A stretch of 64,000 nt of DNA, taken from CAYWMD01 sp964458575 (GTDB lineage: Bacteria; Verrucomicrobiota; Verrucomicrobiia; Limisphaerales; JADLHS01). Below, in pieces: positions 62,151 to 64,000 of this stretch. Made by a program: the position numbers and the translations under genes. The DNA is taken from assembly GCA_964458575.1 (NCBI GenBank), contig CAYWMD010000016.1, forward strand, positions 1 to 64,000, read 5' to 3'. The notes under the pieces were generated by a model that was given only the letters and a program-made list of their open reading frames with translations, was not told where the DNA came from and did not search any database. How positions within the stretch are numbered: position 1 is the first letter of the stretch; the number at the start of each line of letters is the position of its first letter.

Positions 62151-63011
62151 TCAATAGAGACTGTTTCCGGGGTAGTAGTTCCCGTCGTTTCCCCGCAGGC
62201 CTTTGAACTGCACGCCGCGCAGCACAGGCGTCAGGGTGTCGGCAATGGAAACCGTACTCCGCGGCTGGAAGCCATCGCTTTGGACGTACTCGACCATGCC
62301 GTCCAGCAACGCCACGGCGGCGGGGTCATCCAACCGGAAGTTGAAGGCGGCAACAAACAACCGCCCGCCCTTGGTGCGCGCTTCCCACATCGCCGCCTGT
62401 AGCCGGATGTACTTGACCTCGTTCGTTTCTCCAAGTGTTAGTTGGTCGGTGACGTCGAACTCGAAGGGCGTGTCGTGGCCGTGGTGCATGCCGGTGTAAA
62501 TGCCGTTTACGAAGCAATAGGTGTCAATGCGCGCGCCGCCCACGTGCAGCGTGACCACGCGGCCCCGCCAGTCGTCGGGCACGGCAAAGGCTTTCTTGTA
62601 CCAGCCCGTCCCGACGATGAAAGCACGACCCGCGTCGGGATGCCGGGGCCGGCCCCCGCGCGGGTAGGGAAACCGGATGGGCGAGGAGCCAGTGCCCTCG
62701 TAGTAGCTGACACTGTTGCCCCACGGCGCTTCGGGGAGGTAGCTGAGTTGTTCGTCCCAGTAGCCGGGCACTTGCAGGTCGAGCGCGAACTGGTCGGCGT
62801 CAGGGATGCGCGGCGGCGGCTTGACCATGACCGCAACAGTGAATTTCTCCACCACCTTGGCGCGCGGCAGCGTGCTGGTATAGGCGAAGCGCCATGGGCC
62901 GTTAAGGGGGAGGTCTGCGCCTTGGGAAATAGCGGTTGCGGCAATACTCAGCAGAAGTGAGAACCACCGCGAACGGTGTCTGGTCAAGAAAGGGTTTGTC
63001 GTCCGTTTCAT
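62151..63011 (-). CDS. Shortened GH2-like protein (catalytic domain missing)
   Basis: A 286-residue secreted protein starting at ATG 63011. Residues 30-190 form the GH2-type sugar-binding jelly roll (ADLPLNGPWRF, GTGWYKKAFAVPDDWRGR, TLHVGGARIDTYCFVNG). The sequence then passes directly to a terminal module (LQAAMWEARTKGGRLFVAAF, LLDGMVEYVQSDGFQPR) normally found after the catalytic barrel. The immunoglobulin and TIM-barrel domains are absent, so it is probably an internal-deletion product with at most sugar-binding ability. It is tightly packed between the esterase and MFS genes. Confidence 0.72.
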   Translation of the reverse strand: MKRTTNPFLTRHRSRWFSLLLSIAATAISQGADLPLNGPWRFAYTSTLPRAKVVEKFTVAVMVKPPPRIPDADQFALDLQVPGYWDEQLSYLPEAPWGNSVSYYEGTGSSPIRFPYPRGGRPRHPDAGRAFIVGTGWYKKAFAVPDDWRGRVVTLHVGGARIDTYCFVNGIYTGMHHGHDTPFEFDVTDQLTLGETNEVKYIRLQAAMWEARTKGGRLFVAAFNFRLDDPAAVALLDGMVEYVQSDGFQPRSTVSIADTLTPVLRGVQFKGLRGNDGNYYPGNSLY

Positions 63012-63015
63012 GTCT

Positions 63016-64000
63016 TCACTCCGCCTTGACCCACTCAAGGAAAAACTCCTGTGGGCGCTGGTTGGCAGATGGGAGGTTGGCCGCTCCCCTGGACCGATGG
63101 AGATTGTTCAATTGAACGCGGTGCATGCCCGCGGCATTGACAAGGTGCGCCACGTCCGCCACGCGGAGAATACCTGGAATCTGGGATGCCGGCTGCCCAT
63201 GCCCCACGAGCTGAACGAAGCTGCCGAACATGCCGTCCACGCCCGCCGCTTGGATGCGTTCATCAAACAACGTGGCCAGCAGGCAGACAAGGCCCATCTC
63301 CAGCCCGCGTCCGGCGATGCGGATGGACTGGAATTGCTTCTGACGGGCGAGATGATCCACCAGGCAGAGCACGTCGTAAGTCCATTGCCCCGACAACGGA
63401 CGGCCCATGACGATCGTGGCTTGCCGCAGAATATGCAGGTCGTCGGGTGTGGCCACCCCCCGGGGTTCGAGGATGAACACCGTCGCCTGGCCGGCGAGGG
63501 CTTGGACTTCCCCGCGTTTGGCCTCCGTTTCAAAATTTGCTTCGCCCACCCAGATGACGGCGCGCGAACCTCGGCCCAGCCGCCGCACCGCGACTTGCAC
63601 ACCCGGGTCAGTCGTCACGAGCAAACCACCGTCGCTTTCGATCACACTGGGCTCTGGCAGTGGCGGCATGTGGAGCAGGTCGTCGCGCAGCTTCGTGGCA
63701 AGTCCAGGGGGCTTCTCCGGCAAGGCATCGCGCAGGGCTTTCGCCTGCGCCGTCCAAAAAGACTGCACGGTTTCCGCACCGTTCGTCGAAATCTTGCCAC
63801 CCTCGAAAACAAAAAGCGCCGGGTCTTTCTCATCGAAAAGGTCCTTTTCAATCTCCGCTTCCGGCACGGGGAAGCCATCGCCAACGCCTTTCAACCAGCG
63901 GTCAACGAACGCACAAGTCACTTCACGCATCTCGCGCGTATAATCGTGCGGCCCCTTGCCAATGGTATGCAGCAGACGGTCCTCCGCACCGAGCAGCCGG
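63016..64000 (-). CDS. Acetyl-xylan-esterase-like alpha/beta hydrolase (partial)
   Basis: The frame is open to the right edge, so the N-terminus is missing. The visible part begins RLLGAEDRLLHTIGKGPHDY, with the catalytic histidine in GPHDY, and continues TREMREVTCAFVDRWLKG. This is the conserved end of multi-domain acetyl xylan esterase/dienelactone-hydrolase relatives in Verrucomicrobia. A second alpha/beta-hydrolase-like part follows (AVIWVGEANFETEAKR, IRIAGRGLEMGLVCLLATLF), without an obvious nucleophile elbow. It probably removes acyl groups from plant glycans and leads the operon with the GH2-like and MFS genes. Confidence 0.72.
   Translation of the reverse strand, partial: RLLGAEDRLLHTIGKGPHDYTREMREVTCAFVDRWLKGVGDGFPVPEAEIEKDLFDEKDPALFVFEGGKISTNGAETVQSFWTAQAKALRDALPEKPPGLATKLRDDLLHMPPLPEPSVIESDGGLLVTTDPGVQVAVRRLGRGSRAVIWVGEANFETEAKRGEVQALAGQATVFILEPRGVATPDDLHILRQATIVMGRPLSGQWTYDVLCLVDHLARQKQFQSIRIAGRGLEMGLVCLLATLFDERIQAAGVDGMFGSFVQLVGHGQPASQIPGILRVADVAHLVNAAGMHRVQLNNLHRSRGAANLPSANQRPQEFFLEWVKAE

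Overview
The window is a GC-rich chromosomal segment of a Gram-negative bacterium, most likely a verrucomicrobial (Pedosphaera/Limisphaera-type) lineage. This rests on three things. The envelope genes are diderm (lpxD, kdsB, an HAD heptose-bisphosphatase-like gene). There are many Tat-signal 'RRDFLK' oxidoreductases, a pseudopilin and orphan secreted glycosidases. Small palindromic repeats are dense. The taxon is an inference, because no rRNA is present.

Layout. 1-9.5 kb: the end of a lamin-tail-type secreted protein, then a mostly minus-strand run (argS, a PTS-IIA-like regulator, an HGSNAT-like acyltransferase, a ROK kinase, a HEAT protein, a thioredoxin-like protein, a GH106-like glycosidase). 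9.6-14 kb: ligA, a receiver-first histidine kinase, tRNA-Gln and a BLUF photoreceptor. 14-19 kb: sugar-catabolic genes (isomerase, BNR/sialidase-like, Tat-exported DapA-like, Gfo/Idh) with a gutted transposase. 19-25 kb: lpxD, a cyclic-nucleotide-binding protein, a Cys-rich protein, a Dus tRNA-modifying enzyme, a sodium/solute symporter and a UreF-like unknown. 25-34.6 kb: glmS, a MazEF-like pair fused into kdsB, pyrG, a nucleotidyltransferase cassette, folC and an HAD hydrolase. 34.7-38.8 kb: sdhCAB with an ORF6N gene inserted. 38.8-50 kb: a fused transporter/spermidine-synthase-like protein, a PQQ dehydrogenase, a pseudopilin, an AIM24 protein, a 2-hydroxyacid dehydrogenase, metF, a Tat Gfo/Idh protein and lepB. 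50-64 kb: a minus-strand carbohydrate locus (isomerase, MetE-like and UroD-like zinc methyltransferase homologues, large secreted TIM-barrel proteins, an MFS transporter, a shrunken GH2, an esterase) with two gene remnants.

The most striking pattern is that small accessory modules sit translationally coupled inside housekeeping transcription units. A PemK/MazF-like toxin is fused in frame to the CMP-KDO synthetase. A nucleotidyltransferase plus a small partner lies directly behind pyrG and is bracketed by a 50-bp repeat of the pyrG 3' end. An ORF6N DNA-binding protein lies between sdhA and sdhB. A second theme is a population of twin-hairpin palindromic elements: two are exactly 71 bp, one is read in frame inside folC, and one contains the kdsB stop codon. 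Gene identities come from recognised motifs in the translated sequence. No database search was run.
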